A stretch of 64,000 bases of DNA from Symbiodinium sp. CCMP2592. Lineage: Eukaryota; Sar; Dinophyceae; Suessiales; Symbiodiniaceae. Shown in pieces: positions 21,684 to 31,612 of the stretch. How positions within the stretch are numbered: position 1 is the stretch's first letter; each line of letters begins with the position of its first letter. Where the stretch lies: NCBI GenBank assembly GCA_905221615.1, contig CAJNDT010005834.1:156460-220459 (forward strand). The letters run 5' to 3'. The notes beneath the pieces are model-generated. The model saw only the letters and a list, made by a program, of their open reading frames with translations, made no database searches and was not told the DNA's origin. The position numbers were made by a program, and so were the translations under genes.

Positions 21684-23414
21684 ATGTCGACTGCTTACTC
21701 CCAGGCCCTTGACGCCATCAAGAGCTTCAACGTGCAGCAGTTAAACACGCCCGTCTTCTTAGAGCAGTCTGGCACCAACGGTGAGATCTCCGACCTACCT
21801 CTCAAAGAACCAAGCTCTGAAACTCAGGCCAAACTCTTCTTCGACATTATCGAGAACATTCATCGTGACGCAGGGAAGTTACCTTTACTGCAGAGCTGTT
21901 TGGTGGAGAACCGTTACGATGACTTGCCTGACTTCGTTCGCCCAAAGAAACCATTGCCGGTGCCATACAAAATGCAGATCGCCATCAAGTACACTTCGGC
22001 CACACACACTGCACTGTCTTGAAGTACTATTACTGCACTGCGAAGATGAGTCTGTCAGCTCTGGACGATTACATTGTTGGCAAAGCCTACTGGTAGACTT
22101 AGCTCCGAGCTACAAGGTTGGACCCATCGCTATACAATACATCCTGACTCGCATCTCGAACTGGTTTGCTTCATGTTAGAAGTGAACCGCACCGATGGAC
22201 CTCTGTCAGGATGGAGCGCCGGCCTCGTCAAGCAATGCCTCCGCAACCATTCCAACTCTCAGGTGTATGCCAAGCCCCAGACTGACTTCTACCTCACCTT
22301 GCACGACATTGCCGGGTGGTTCTTGGATGACGTCCTGGTGAACATACTTGGTGACTTACAAAACAAGACCTTGGTAATGATGGGTTTTGCTGAGAAAGGT
22401 AAGACACCGGTAGCTCAGGCTATCGCCATGGCCATGAGCGAGTACCATATCATTCGCAACTCCAAGGAGAAAGAAATGCAGCCTTCCTTTCGACTATGTG
22501 CATCTCTTGACCAGTTTAGAGGAGACTCCGGGTGTGTGGAGCCCCCAGATATTTTGGACGACCCTGGCACTACCACGCTTCCAGTGTCGAAGCTGAAGTC
22601 CTTCCTAGACTCAACACTGGCCGAGGTACACACTGGGGAGAGATGGACTACAGCTCGGTTTGTTCGGAATCAACTACGCATCATATGTGACAACAGGGTA
22701 AACGAGGATGCGGAACCAAGCAAGGGCACTGGGTATGTCAGCTTGAAAGCCTGTATGGACATGATCCAGCCGGCATTCCCCGACAAAGCCTCCAAGCAGA
22801 ATATCATGGCTTGCCTCAAAAGGTCTCACTGGGTAGTCAATCTACGACAAGGCGTGTACTTACGTCCAGCAGGTACTTCCAACGACGACGTGATGTGCAT
22901 TTCCTACACAGATGGCGTGGATGATTTCATCAGTCCGGCCCTCATGAAGGACGGATGTAAGATTCCACCTCCGGATTGGACCACCAAGCGGCAATGGAGT
23001 CACGACCTCCTCAGTATGCTCATCGAACATCGCAGGAAGCCTCCTCGTACAGCAACCATAGTGTCCAAGTCTCTTTTCACAGGCGAAACCACTCGTCGTG
23101 AGATAAAGCCCTCCCTCGCTTTCTCGGGTCGCATATGCCCAGATTTCCTTGGGGAATCACATGGAGAGGAATCGTCGGGCGCTGGCGACTACAAACCTAC
23201 TGACACACTACCCAAAGAACTGGTCAAAGTGAAGGAAGAGGTCGAGAGCGCAAAATCCTTCCCAGGCTTGCTCGCAGGATCGATGCCGGGTGTCATTGAC
23301 TTGGACTCGCCTAGCCCTACCCCAGCCAAGCGCAGGAAGACAAGCATGAGCGAGATGAATGTGGTCTCAGCTGACAACTACTTTCCACGGGTAGGTGCTG
23401 GTCCAGAAGACTAG
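21684..23414 (+). pseudogene. SF3-helicase-like ATPase of transposon
   Basis: Starts MSTAYSQALDAIKSF at 21684. Two frameshifts at about 22020 and 22090 join it to a 446-codon frame that lacks its own ATG. Walker A is GFAEKGKTP near 22390. The Walker B-like site is PPDILDDPGTTT near 22550, and LRIICDNRVN near 22680 fits SF3 motif C, where an Asn ends a beta-strand. The order and spacing resemble Rep-type SF3 helicases of small DNA viruses. No HUH nuclease domain was seen. The C terminus is basic then acidic, with a KRRK nuclear-localisation-like motif. Role in transposition is unknown. Confidence 0.55.
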
Positions 23415-23529
23415 CTATACTGTTCATGGATACGTGCTCAGTGTAGTAGTCTGCTTTTATCAGAGTGACGCAGCATGGGCCTTGGGGTCAGTACACAACA
23501 GCCTGAATAAGCATCATCATTGTGGTGGC

Positions 23530-24982
23530 TTCAGTGCAGTCACTCGGCTTTTGTCTGACTGTGGTACTGCCGCAGCAATTCAGGACTGCAACGTGAAGTT
23601 TGCGTATGGGAAACAAGTAAAGAAGCTCTGCAAAGTTTCATGCCTTTATGGGCATGGTGCACTGCACTTCAGAATCAGTGACTGCCGTGACCTGAGGCTT
23701 TGCCTTGCAAATCAAGCCTGGCAAAGTAGATCACGTAGTCATGGGGCCTTACGTCTTCCCGCATTTAAAGAATGCCCAGCATGCGGGAAAGCCCTCTTCC
23801 AAAGAAAGGATGTGCACTGTGATGCGATTCTCATTGGGTCTGAATCCATCACCGACATTGACTCCATCTTGAAGATATGCAACAGATGCCGTACAAACGT
23901 GAGGCACAACATGATGTTCCTGAGGGGTGAGAAGATCAATACCATGACCTACAACGAAATGGCAAGCTCGGGCGTCCTCTTCGTCAATTCCCAAACTGCT
24001 TTCGCAATGGATTACCTTCACTTGACCTATCTCAGGCTTCTCAGGGGTAGGCCTGCTCCAGGACAAGAGGCAAGTGTGCTGGAATTGTACCATGAGGGTG
24101 GACTCCTTCACAAGCAGAACACTCGAGATTATCTGCTACATGCTCTCGAAGCTTTTGCATTGGCAAGGCGAACTCCCGACGAAGTCGTTCAGTTCAATCT
24201 CGCGTACCCTGCCAAACACCTTGGTGGACTTCACAAAGACTTCTTGTTCCCACCTCCGCGACCAGTCAACGCTCTGGCATTTGACGGACACTTCGGTATT
24301 CACAGATCTTTGGTGCCGGGTGTTGAGCCGAAGAGAACCATTATGAAGGCAGGCAATCCACGCAAGTTTCTCGAAAGATTATGAGCGCTCATGTTCATGC
24401 CGTCGGAAGGACTGCAAACGCTTCGCTCTTCCCCAACGTACTGGAGGTTGGCAGTTTGTACTTGATCCTGACAGCCGCCGGATCCTGGGAGCCACTGAAC
24501 ACCTAGTGAACGAAAACATGGACGACAAGGTCAAGGTTCTTACAAATGTCATGAAAATGAATAACGTTGATGTTGACTTGTTCATACACGACGACGTCTG
24601 CCACTTCGAGTCTTACATCAAAAAGAGGCGATACTCACAGTTTGACTCCGTGAAATACTACATCGTCGACGTTTTTCATGCACCGAACCACCTCTGCTCC
24701 AAGCGAAAGTGGACATCACGTGGGAAGAAACGCTGTAAACTAGTTCGCACAAATATTGCAGAATCCTTTAATGCCTGGATTAGGTCGTTGAACTTCTGTG
24801 TCAACGGACTGAGGCCACACTCACATCGTTTCTGGGTACGCGAAGCGTGTGACTTTTATAATGCCAACCTGAAAGACGTCCCAATTCGTATGTCACGCAG
24901 AACAAGCGTTCTCAGTAGATCTGCAAAGGTCGCAAAGCGGCCATCTAGAAGAAACTTGAAGAAACCCTCTGCCAAGTGTTAG
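23530..24982 (+). pseudogene. DDE transposase (IS4EU/KDZ-like), one frameshift
   Basis: The N-terminal half has a zinc-binding region (ECPACGKALF...ICNRCRTN). Candidate catalytic Asp 1 is in NALAFDGHFGIHRSL. A frameshift at about 24380 joins to a CSCRRKDCKRF Cys cluster. The second Asp is in LFIHDDVCHFESYI. Next comes VDVFHAPNHLC, the D-x-F-H-x-x-N-H-x-C motif of IS4EU/KDZ-type transposases, and the Glu is in TNIAESFNAWIR. The tail is basic. It would cut and join the TIRs of this element. The start is uncertain, as the frame is open upstream without a good ATG. Superfamily placement is from remembered motifs. Confidence 0.6.
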
Positions 24983-25348
24983 TCGAACTGAATGTGTACA
25001 TGAGAAAGTATATGGTAGCACACGCCTGTTATCGGGATTGCACAAAGAAGAACGGGCGATGCCATGTCGTTTTCTTTGACCTTTCTCATTCAACACAGTT
25101 GCATACACCTCTTCAAATGTTGACTTGCAGTCAAAGAAGAGACGGCAGGAACGACTTGCTAAGTAATGTGATGTTTGCCTGACGCATGTCATCTAAGGTA
25201 CCTTTCCCTGGATTGGAGAGTTGCCTCTTGGGAGTCTGCATCACTGTTTCGAAACAGTTCTGTGCTCTAATATCATTTCTATATAAGTCCAACAACCTAA
25301 AATGGTAGCATCAAACAGGTGTCCAGGACACGCCCCTCCTTAAACCGA

Positions 25349-25610
25349 AGGAATTTAATTTTGTTGGTAAAGAAGAAGGGGAAAGCGGTTTTATAGCGCA
25401 AGACATACCTAATTCAAAGATGCCTAAACAATGGTCAAAATGATAATGAAAGATACTGACAATGAGTATTTAAGACTTACTTATATTAAAATGAATGTTG
25501 TATTATGGGGTGCTGTTCAAGAAATGATGAAAGAAATAACACATTTAAAAACGGAAATTACGAAATTTAAGAATAACACCCGGGGGAAAGGGAAAGGAGG
25601 AACGATTTAA
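25349..25610 (+). pseudogene. S74 domain remainder of the fibre gene
   Basis: Directly after the right target copy the frame reads FNFVGKEEGESGFIAQDIP. After a one-base loss at an A run near 25437 it continues as EYLRLTYIKMNVVLWGAVQE with a C-terminal coiled coil. This is the body of the peptidase S74 domain whose start lies at 20110-20140. Removing the transposon and one target copy puts the two halves in one frame. Confidence 0.75.
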
Positions 25611-25634
25611 AGAGATATTAGGATATATGAGGAT

Positions 25635-26157
25635 ATGAACAGGTAGAATATTGGTAAGATATATAAAACTGTTGGTAATGGATATAATAGATGTTATTTC
25701 GGGAGCACTACTGAAAAAATAGGTCAAAGAATGGCACGGCATAGAAGAAATTACAAAGATTTCCTGGGCAATAAACATAACAGTTATACTTTGGTGTATG
25801 ATTTGTTCAGTGAATATGGAATTGAAAACTGTAAGATTAAACTTGTGGAATTATGTCCAGTTGATACAAGAATAGAACTTCACAAAAAAAGAAGGATAGT
25901 ATGCTAGAATTACTGATTGTGTAAATAAACACATACCAGCACGACCAAACAAGGAATGGAGACAAGAAAACATTGAACAACTACGAAATGATTATATGAA
26001 AAGTTTTCATAAGCATAAATACGCAGGACGAGAGAAACTTAATGAAAAGATTGTTTGTGATTGTGGTGTGATTTATAGTTATGGCAGTTATGGTAACATA
26101 TTAAGGCATAACAACAGTAGAAAGCATCAAAACTATTTGGCAATTAAAACTATTTGA
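25635..26157 (+). pseudogene. GIY-YIG endonuclease with C-terminal zinc finger
   Basis: GKIYKTVGNG...CYFGSTTEKIGQRMARHRR is the GIY-YIG core, with GIY and YIG replaced by close variants (KIY, YFG). The middle part is SYTLVYDLFSEYGIENC, then ELHKKRR. A frameshift near 25905 leads to NKHIPARPNKEWRQENIEQL and a CDCG...HNNSRKHQNY finger. This layout is familiar from giant-virus and virophage-like nucleases. An in-frame TAG at 25644 follows the only nearby ATG. Confidence 0.65.
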
Positions 26158-26170
26158 AACATATTACTAC

Positions 26171-26347
26171 ATGGTTGATTTTCATAGTGAATATAACACT
26201 TGTATGGAATTCATCAAGCAAACAAGTAAAGACATATCCGAAACTGATATACTTCTGAAAGCGATGAAAGATTTGTTACATAAGTTAAACGAAGAGGAAA
26301 AGAAAGTTGAAGCATTGAAAAAGAAAAAAATGTTGGCCGTGATTTAG
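26171..26347 (+). CDS. Small intact viral ORF, 58 aa
   Basis: MVDFHSEYNTCMEFIKQTSK, then a Lys/Glu-rich coiled-coil-like end. Intact, starting 13 bp after the GIY-YIG stop. Function unknown. Confidence 0.45.
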   Translation: MVDFHSEYNTCMEFIKQTSKDISETDILLKAMKDLLHKLNEEEKKVEALKKKKMLAVI

Positions 26348-26414
26348 TTTTACTCATTTACATATGTGTAATCATAGTTTGTTTTGATTAACAATATTAT
26401 TTCACATAATATTA

Positions 26415-27207
26415 TCAAGCAATTACCAATTTAGCGTCAAATCGTTTATCAAACATTTCATTCACATCGCCCTTCATTAGATTAATAAACAAGAAACTGT
26501 ATGGTTCTTCCGTTGCTACATTATACACTTCTAAAATTAGTTTCTTTGCTTCTGCTAGGTTTTTAGTGTCTGCCACAAATGACTTCTTAATCAGTACGGC
26601 GCTAAATTCCTCCACCATTGTTTCTATTTCTTTATAGTTTCTTAACCTAAAGATAAACAAATGACGACTATTGACCCGAACGATGGGACTTAATGCGTTG
26701 AATTTTTGCAGTGCTGTTATGATGTTAATTGCGTTGCGTCTGCCTCTCACATATAACTGATTTAATGACGGACTATTTCTTGAAAACGCTTTGCTGTCTG
26801 CGAAATCATCTACAATAACTAAGATTGAAAATAATTTCTTATGGTCGTTCTTCTTCTGGTATTCTATTACCTTATGTTGTTGGCTTATCACCTTGTTTAG
26901 TTCTTCTGGGATGTATTCATCAAAGAAGCACTTTTTCCTTTTCTAAATCAACCTTTAAATTATTTTGAATGTATATTTAAACTGGTGTCCAATTACTATC
27001 AACTGAAATTGAAGGGCTCCAAATATGGATGCGCTCGAATACATCCCTATATATGTCTAGTATCATTGATTGAAGTAGAATGCCTTTTCCTGAACCACTC
27101 GGGCCGGTCATGATTTGAGAAAATGGTACTCTAGGCGCTACATCGTATTTAGATTGTTTGAAGTCATATTCCTTTACATTTACTGGTTTAATTATAGGAA
27201 TAATCAT
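26415..27207 (-). pseudogene. A32/FtsK-HerA-like packaging ATPase, broken
   Basis: ATG at 27207 (MIIPIIKPVNVKEYDFK). Walker A is GPSGSGKGILLQ at about 27085. An in-fr ame TAA near 26978 and a frameshift near 26930 interrupt it. Walker B is ILVIVDDFADS near 26820, and LYVRGRRNAINIITALQKF provides the usual sensor Gln region. Total about 260 residues, the normal size. The family pumps genomes into capsids of Polintons, virophages and NCLDV. Its presence argues that the element once formed virions. Confidence 0.75.
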
Positions 27208-27246
27208 TATTAATAATAAATAGATATATTTTATCAATAAAAGTAC

Positions 27247-27414
27247 ATGGAAGAAAGTAAAATAACATATGCTGAATGTGTTGAAGTAATCAATGAAATA
27301 GAAACCATTGAACAAATAATCGCCCCTCCTAAATATCGTAGATGTTGTCATAGTGTTTTAGAGTTGGTTAAGGCAGTCGTCATATATTTGAAGAATAAGA
27401 AGAAATCTAAGTAG
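27247..27414 (+). CDS. Small intact viral ORF, 55 aa
   Basis: MEESKITYAECVEVINEIET, then a basic C terminus (YLKNKKKSK). Divergent from the ATPase gene with 39 bp between start codons. Unknown function. Confidence 0.45.
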   Translation: MEESKITYAECVEVINEIETIEQIIAPPKYRRCCHSVLELVKAVVIYLKNKKKSK

Positions 27415-27419
27415 TATAA

Positions 27420-27811
27420 ATGGAAAAGGTAAAAGAAGAAGATAAAAACACTGGTGGTTTTAGTGTCACTAAAGGACGGCATTTCTTGTTTTACTTGTAG
27501 ATGTACAAGAAATTTGATTAACAAAACAAAGAAAAACAGTTGATGAAAACGGAAGGACACAGTTGAACATAATATCGAGACGTGTTCACTCGGTTTTGGA
27601 AATAGAGGGACTACACCTGAACTTCAACCGAGAACTGATAGAAGAACTTGACAGAAAAATTGACTTAATTAGAGACAGAAATATAAGAGACATAGACACT
27701 GGATTCAATCGCGGTGTATCGCACGAAGAACGACTTAAAATTAGGTTAAACAATTTAGAGAAAGAATTAGACATGTTAAAGAAGTATGATTATTCAAAAC
27801 TATTGGATTAA
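27420..27811 (+). pseudogene. Unknown viral protein, probable frameshift
   Basis: ATG at 27420 (MEKVKEEDKNTGGFSVTKGR) meets a stop at about 27500. A second frame then reads TVDENGRTQLNIISRRVHSV and a helical, charged C terminus to 27811. Probably one gene of about 130 residues. It begins 5 bp after the preceding ORF. Confidence 0.4.
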
Positions 27812-27828
27812 AACATAACGTGTAATGT

Positions 27829-28026
27829 ATGGATTGTTTATGCCCGAAAAAAGAAATCAAAGAGTATAAAAAAGAGTGGATGATTGAGAGAAAAAACATG
27901 AATATGTATAATGCTAGATTAAGTGCTATAATAGATGAACTGGAGGATTACCATCATTATGAAGGTTATAAGAAGCGATTTAAATTATTGTTTTTGTTTT
28001 ACCAGTCGGAAGAATTACTAAAATAA
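27829..28026 (+). CDS. Small intact viral ORF, 65 aa
   Basis: MDCLCPKKEIKEYKKEWMIE, helical and basic throughout. Seventeen bp after the previous stop, so it may share a transcript. Family unknown. Confidence 0.45.
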   Translation: MDCLCPKKEIKEYKKEWMIERKNMNMYNARLSAIIDELEDYHHYEGYKKRFKLLFLFYQSEELLK

Positions 28027-28277
28027 TATAAAACTTTAACGATGTTAGTCATTGACAGAGTGCCCCCAGATGCCAGTGCCCCGTGTGCTTCCATAAGCGC
28101 ATCAAAAGAGTGTGGTAATGGTCTTTAACTAGTTTGGAAGTGTTGCCCCGCACTTCATTTCTTTTGACAGCGAAACAGAGACCCCTAAATGTCCTAATAT
28201 TTAATGAACTCAATTATTAGAATGTTTGTTTTAGCAGTCTAACCGTGCCTAAAGACTAGACTGTTCAATATCGTAAG

Positions 28278-28869
28278 ATGGAAAAGCGAGTGTGTAAATC
28301 GTGTTGCGTGACAAAAGGTATTGAAGAGTTTGACGGCTTTAAGGCTTGTAATAGGTGCCGTGAAGCGAAAAGAACATGCTACAAAACAAACCAGAAGGAG
28401 TATAACCAAGCGAGAAGAGAAGAGAGAGCAAAAGGGAGCCAATTATGTGAAGAATGCCGGCACAAAATAAAACACGAAAACTGGGATGCCCATTTCCATT
28501 ATGCGTTACATCCGAACTCGGAACTACATGTATTGATGAAAGATCATTCAAGGAAATTCGGTAATTTAACGAAAGAAGGCAAACAAAAATGACATACAAG
28601 CAGAAATTAAGGCAGAATTCGAAAAGCAGAAAAGGGAAATACGCAAACGATTAAACGACGAGCAATTCCTTAATACATTTGTTGATGAAGAGGAAACACC
28701 AGAACCACAGCCCGAATCCGAGAAACCTAAACCCGATATGGATAAAGTGTTTAATCACGTCCATCAATTGCTAATGAATGATGAGTTTCTAGAAGACTAT
28801 TTTATGCTATTCGGCAAACACAAGGATAGGATATATATATATATATATATTCCTGTTGATGAGTCATAA
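28278..28869 (+). pseudogene. Zinc-finger viral protein, one frameshift
   Basis: MEKRVCKSCCVTKGIEEFDG...CNRCREAKR, then LCEECRHKIKHENWDAHFHY, gives two Cys-pair zinc sites. After a frameshift at an A run near 28588, the frame continues through an acidic, Pro-rich segment and ends at TAA 28869 across a TA run. About 195 residues. The pattern recalls HNH or zinc-ribbon proteins, but no HNH core is certain. Confidence 0.45.
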
Positions 28870-29004
28870 GTATGATGTAGTTATACCCCGTAAGACTTTA
28901 TAGAGTATAGCTACATTATCGTTATTTGCCATCAGGTGCGTCGCGGGCTCAGTGACAACCTTATTCCTAAACCTTATTCCTATTATTGTAAGATTATTTA
29001 AGAA

Positions 29005-29302
29005 GACCATTTCCATTTTCCAGGGTTAGGGATTTCGGGTTGGGAATATGGGTTTTTCTATGGGAGTATTGTTGTATGGGTTTGAGGTTGGGTTTTTTCT
29101 ATGCGGTTACCTATGGTTCTTCTAATGGTTAAAATCTTGTGGGTTTTAGATAGAGGTTGTTATGGTTTTGGGTCTTCGGGTGGGTCTTTCCTAGGGTTCT
29201 ACCTATGGGTCTTTCGGTGAGTTAGGGTTGAGGTATAGGTTGTTCTGGTTTGGGTGCTAGGGGGTGGGGCATGGTTAGAAAATGGAAATGGTCATTGCTA
29301 AC
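29005..29302 (-). mobile_element. 300-bp TIR element, right (inverted) copy
   Basis: GACCATTTCC at its left end, GGAAATGGTCATTGCTAAC at its right. Reverse complement of the copy at 10334-10660 over most of its length. It starts immediately after the last AT-rich viral DNA. Confidence 0.75.
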
Positions 29303-29408
29303 TCCCTGAACCCTAAACCCTACACCCTAAACCCTAAACCCTAAACTAATTAAGGGATATTGGGGTCTCTGGGTAAATCAAAAAGACTCTGCTCTGATCG
29401 CTTCCCCG

Positions 29409-29523
29409 ACCCCCGGTAAAGTCCAAAAAAGTAGATCCTTTAATGGGGGTTCCTATAAAGTACTTTGAGTGGTAGAGGGCCCCAAATTAGGGGATCTACT
29501 TTCTGGATCCTCTGGGGGTCTGG
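29409..29523. mobile_element. Palindromic element, family J
   Basis: Arms GACCCCCGGTAAAGTCC and GGATCCTCTGGGGGTC around a GTAGATCC...GGATCTAC inner pair. Copies at 53286-53399 and, modified, at 9111-9230. A partial family D arm lies just upstream at 29346-29376. Confidence 0.7.
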
Positions 29524-29531
29524 CTTAACAG

Positions 29532-29630
29532 CATAGACCCAAAGGAGGCTTTCGACCATGCCGCGGCCTGTCAGCTTCTGGCCAAGTCTTCCTCCGACCC
29601 TGGCGCGTTGTTGGAGGCCTCGGAGAGGCA
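29532..29630 (+). CDS. Exon-like stretch with GTAGGG donor
   Basis: Frame IDPKEAFDHAAACQLLAKSS, then DPGALLEASERQ, from an AACAG acceptor to a GTAGGG donor. Phase 2 at both ends. Strongly protein-like and placed directly after a family J palindrome. It may belong to the gene that continues at 31.6 kb. Confidence 0.4.
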
Positions 29631-29639
29631 GTAGGGCTT

Positions 29640-30525
29640 TTAATGGGGTCTACCAGGACCTGTTTAATTGAGCCCTTATGGTACTTGATAGTGGGTATTT
29701 AGGGTATATGAAAGGATAGTTCCTTTTTTAAGGGGTCTACCAGGACATGTTTAATGGAGCTCTTAGGGTACTTAATAGTTGCTATTTAGGGTATATTAGT
29801 GGATAGTTTTTTTTGGGTGGTTTCAGGTAGGGCTTTTAAAGGGGTCTACAAGGCCAGGTTTAGGGGTTTAGGGTTTAGGGCTTTTAAAGAAAGGGGTCTA
29901 TAAGGTAGGATTTAGGGTTTGGAGGCGATACTAGTAGGGTTTAGGGTATGAAGGGGTCCAAACGTAGGGTTTAGGGATTTAGGGGGGGGTTTGAGGTAAA
30001 GAGGAGTCTAGAAGCTCGGGTTCAGGGGGATGGGGGTTATAGGGTTGGGACTATTGGGGTATTGGGTTCAGGGTGTAAAGGGGGCTGTAAGGTAGGGTTT
30101 AGAGGTTTAGGGTTATAGGGTTCAGGGTTTAATGAGGTCTCTAAGGTAGGGTTTAGGGGTGTAGAGGCTTAGGGGTTAGGGTTTAGAGGTTTAGGGGATT
30201 AGGGTTTAGGGGCTTGGGGGTTGAAGGTCTATGGCTTGAGGGTATAGGGTTTATAGGGCTTAGGTTTTACTTCAAGGGTCGGGGGACTGAAGGGCTCCTT
30301 TGAACGGGATCTGTAAGGACCACTGTAGGATTTAGGGCTGTTACAGTCTAGAAGGTAGACTGTAGGGTTTGGGGCTTAGGGTAGGAGCCCCTTTAGTGTA
30401 GATGTAGACACCTCTATACATATGCATGCATGTGAACACCTGAGTATACATACACATATGCTTGTATATACTTATACATATGTATATGTATATATGTGTA
30501 ATATAAATATATATATATATATATG

Positions 30526-30556
<31 letters not shown>

Positions 30557-30780
30557 ATACACACATCTACATACGAATAAAATAGTTCCGTATATGCACT
30601 TTCATGTGGTATGGCCCATGGTTATATAGGTGCAAACATGCAGACATGCAGCAAGCATACAGGCAGACGCCTCCTTTCGATGGCATAAGCCTCAATCGTC
30701 AACCCGCAACCTCAAAGTAGCCAATGTAAGGGCCTGAGTGACTAGTCATGTCGTCCCTAACTTTGGGCTCCTGCAAAAGA
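29640..30780. other. TTTAGGG-rich DNA
   Basis: Mostly TTTAGGG-like words on the + strand, then a TA-rich microsatellite (30475-30560). No gene seen. Confidence 0.6.
30475..30560. repeat. TA microsatellite
   Basis: Alternating TATA/TATG run. Confidence 0.95.
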
Positions 30781-30786
30781 ATACTA

Positions 30787-30969
30787 TCGGAAACATGTCA
30801 AGAAACCGTTGTTCTATTCATTTCGGCTTCTAGTTGTTTCGAAAGACCATTCCCTGGAACAGGTTGCGGAGGCTGCATGGACACACCGATATGGGCAGGG
30901 TCTAAGTAACTGGGCGCCTCAGCAGAATTGCCTTCCTGTCCGATGGGTTCAAGGATCAGGGTTTGCAGG
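30787..30969 (+). CDS. Possible exon of the 31.6-34.0 kb gene
   Basis: A + strand frame (YYRKHVKKPLFYSF...EQVAEAAWTHRYGQG) runs from a CAAAAG acceptor to a GCAG|GTTGAA donor in phase 1. That phase fits a following stretch at about 31104 (GCSRCGSGHVFTKLNSN). An equally long minus-strand frame covers the same bases, so strand is uncertain. Confidence 0.25.
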
Positions 30970-31612
30970 TTGAAAGTTTCGGAGTTCGGATGCATATTTT
31001 CTAGAAGTAGTGTTACCTCTAGACTGGGCTGTTGCAATAGATGCTCTCTCTCTATATATATATATATATAAATATTATATAATTATATATACATATACAG
31101 GCAGGCTGTAGCCGTTGCGGCAGTGGACATGTTTTCACGAAGCTCAATTCCAACGTTGAGTTCACAGAAACCACCAAGCCCTTGCAGTTTCTTTTTTTTT
31201 GGCTGAGGAAGAAAATCTCCAGGGAGGTGGCTTCGTCCATCGAGTGACGGGCCACCATTCCCGCCAGGAGCCATTCTTGCACGACTTGTCCTGAAGGGTC
31301 CTCTGAACTCCAAAGTAAGAAGTATGCTATAGGGTCTCTTTTAATCAGGAAGCATGATTGTGGTTTTTGTTATCTAGCCCCTCCCCCCCCTCCCCCGATC
31401 GCAGCTTGGATCCACTTCCCATACCCTAGACCGTTTGTGCTACCTCAACACAAGAAAACCTAGTACCCTAATTGGGGTTATAAGTAAATATAAGTATAGT
31501 TACCCTAGTTATAACCCTGGTTACTAAGTCCCATGACCCTTTAAGTATAGAAAGAGGCCGATGGTTCTTGTACCCTACGCAACTAACTTGCGGGACTTGT
31601 ATCTGGTTCTAG

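Larger units (their letters stand above)
20191..25339 (+). mobile_element. DNA transposon with TIRs, 5.15 kb
   Basis: The left end has GGCGTGTCGTGGACACCTGT from 20197. The right end, read in reverse, has GGCGTGTCCTGGACACCTGT, giving a 22-bp core with one mismatch. Base composition is balanced, against the AT-rich island around it. Cargo in order: an acidic protein, an SF3-like ATPase, and a DDE transposase, all on +. The perfect target duplication shows a cut-and-paste style insertion that is recent relative to the island. Confidence 0.9.
20182..25348. repeat. 9-bp target-site duplication
   Basis: TTAAACCGA at 20182-20190 and again at 25340-25348, exactly flanking the transposon. The match is 9/9. 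It could be scored as 8 bp if the first T is coincidental. Confidence 0.9.
12255..28990. mobile_element. Polinton-like viral island (interrupted)
   Basis: AT-rich DNA with dense, mostly broken genes, unlike its flanks. Hallmarks are a retroviral-type integrase, PolB-helicase, packaging ATPase and fibre. It is split by a transposon at 20191-25339. I found no terminal inverted repeats at either AT-rich edge, and no major or minor capsid or protease gene. It is therefore a partial or rearranged element. The right edge directly abuts the inverted TIR element at 29005. Confidence 0.8.

Noticed and set aside
30798..31037. Minus-strand 79-codon ORF
   Set aside because: Equally open on +, where phase fits a neighbouring stretch. 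Neither is firm, so only the + version is listed at low confidence.
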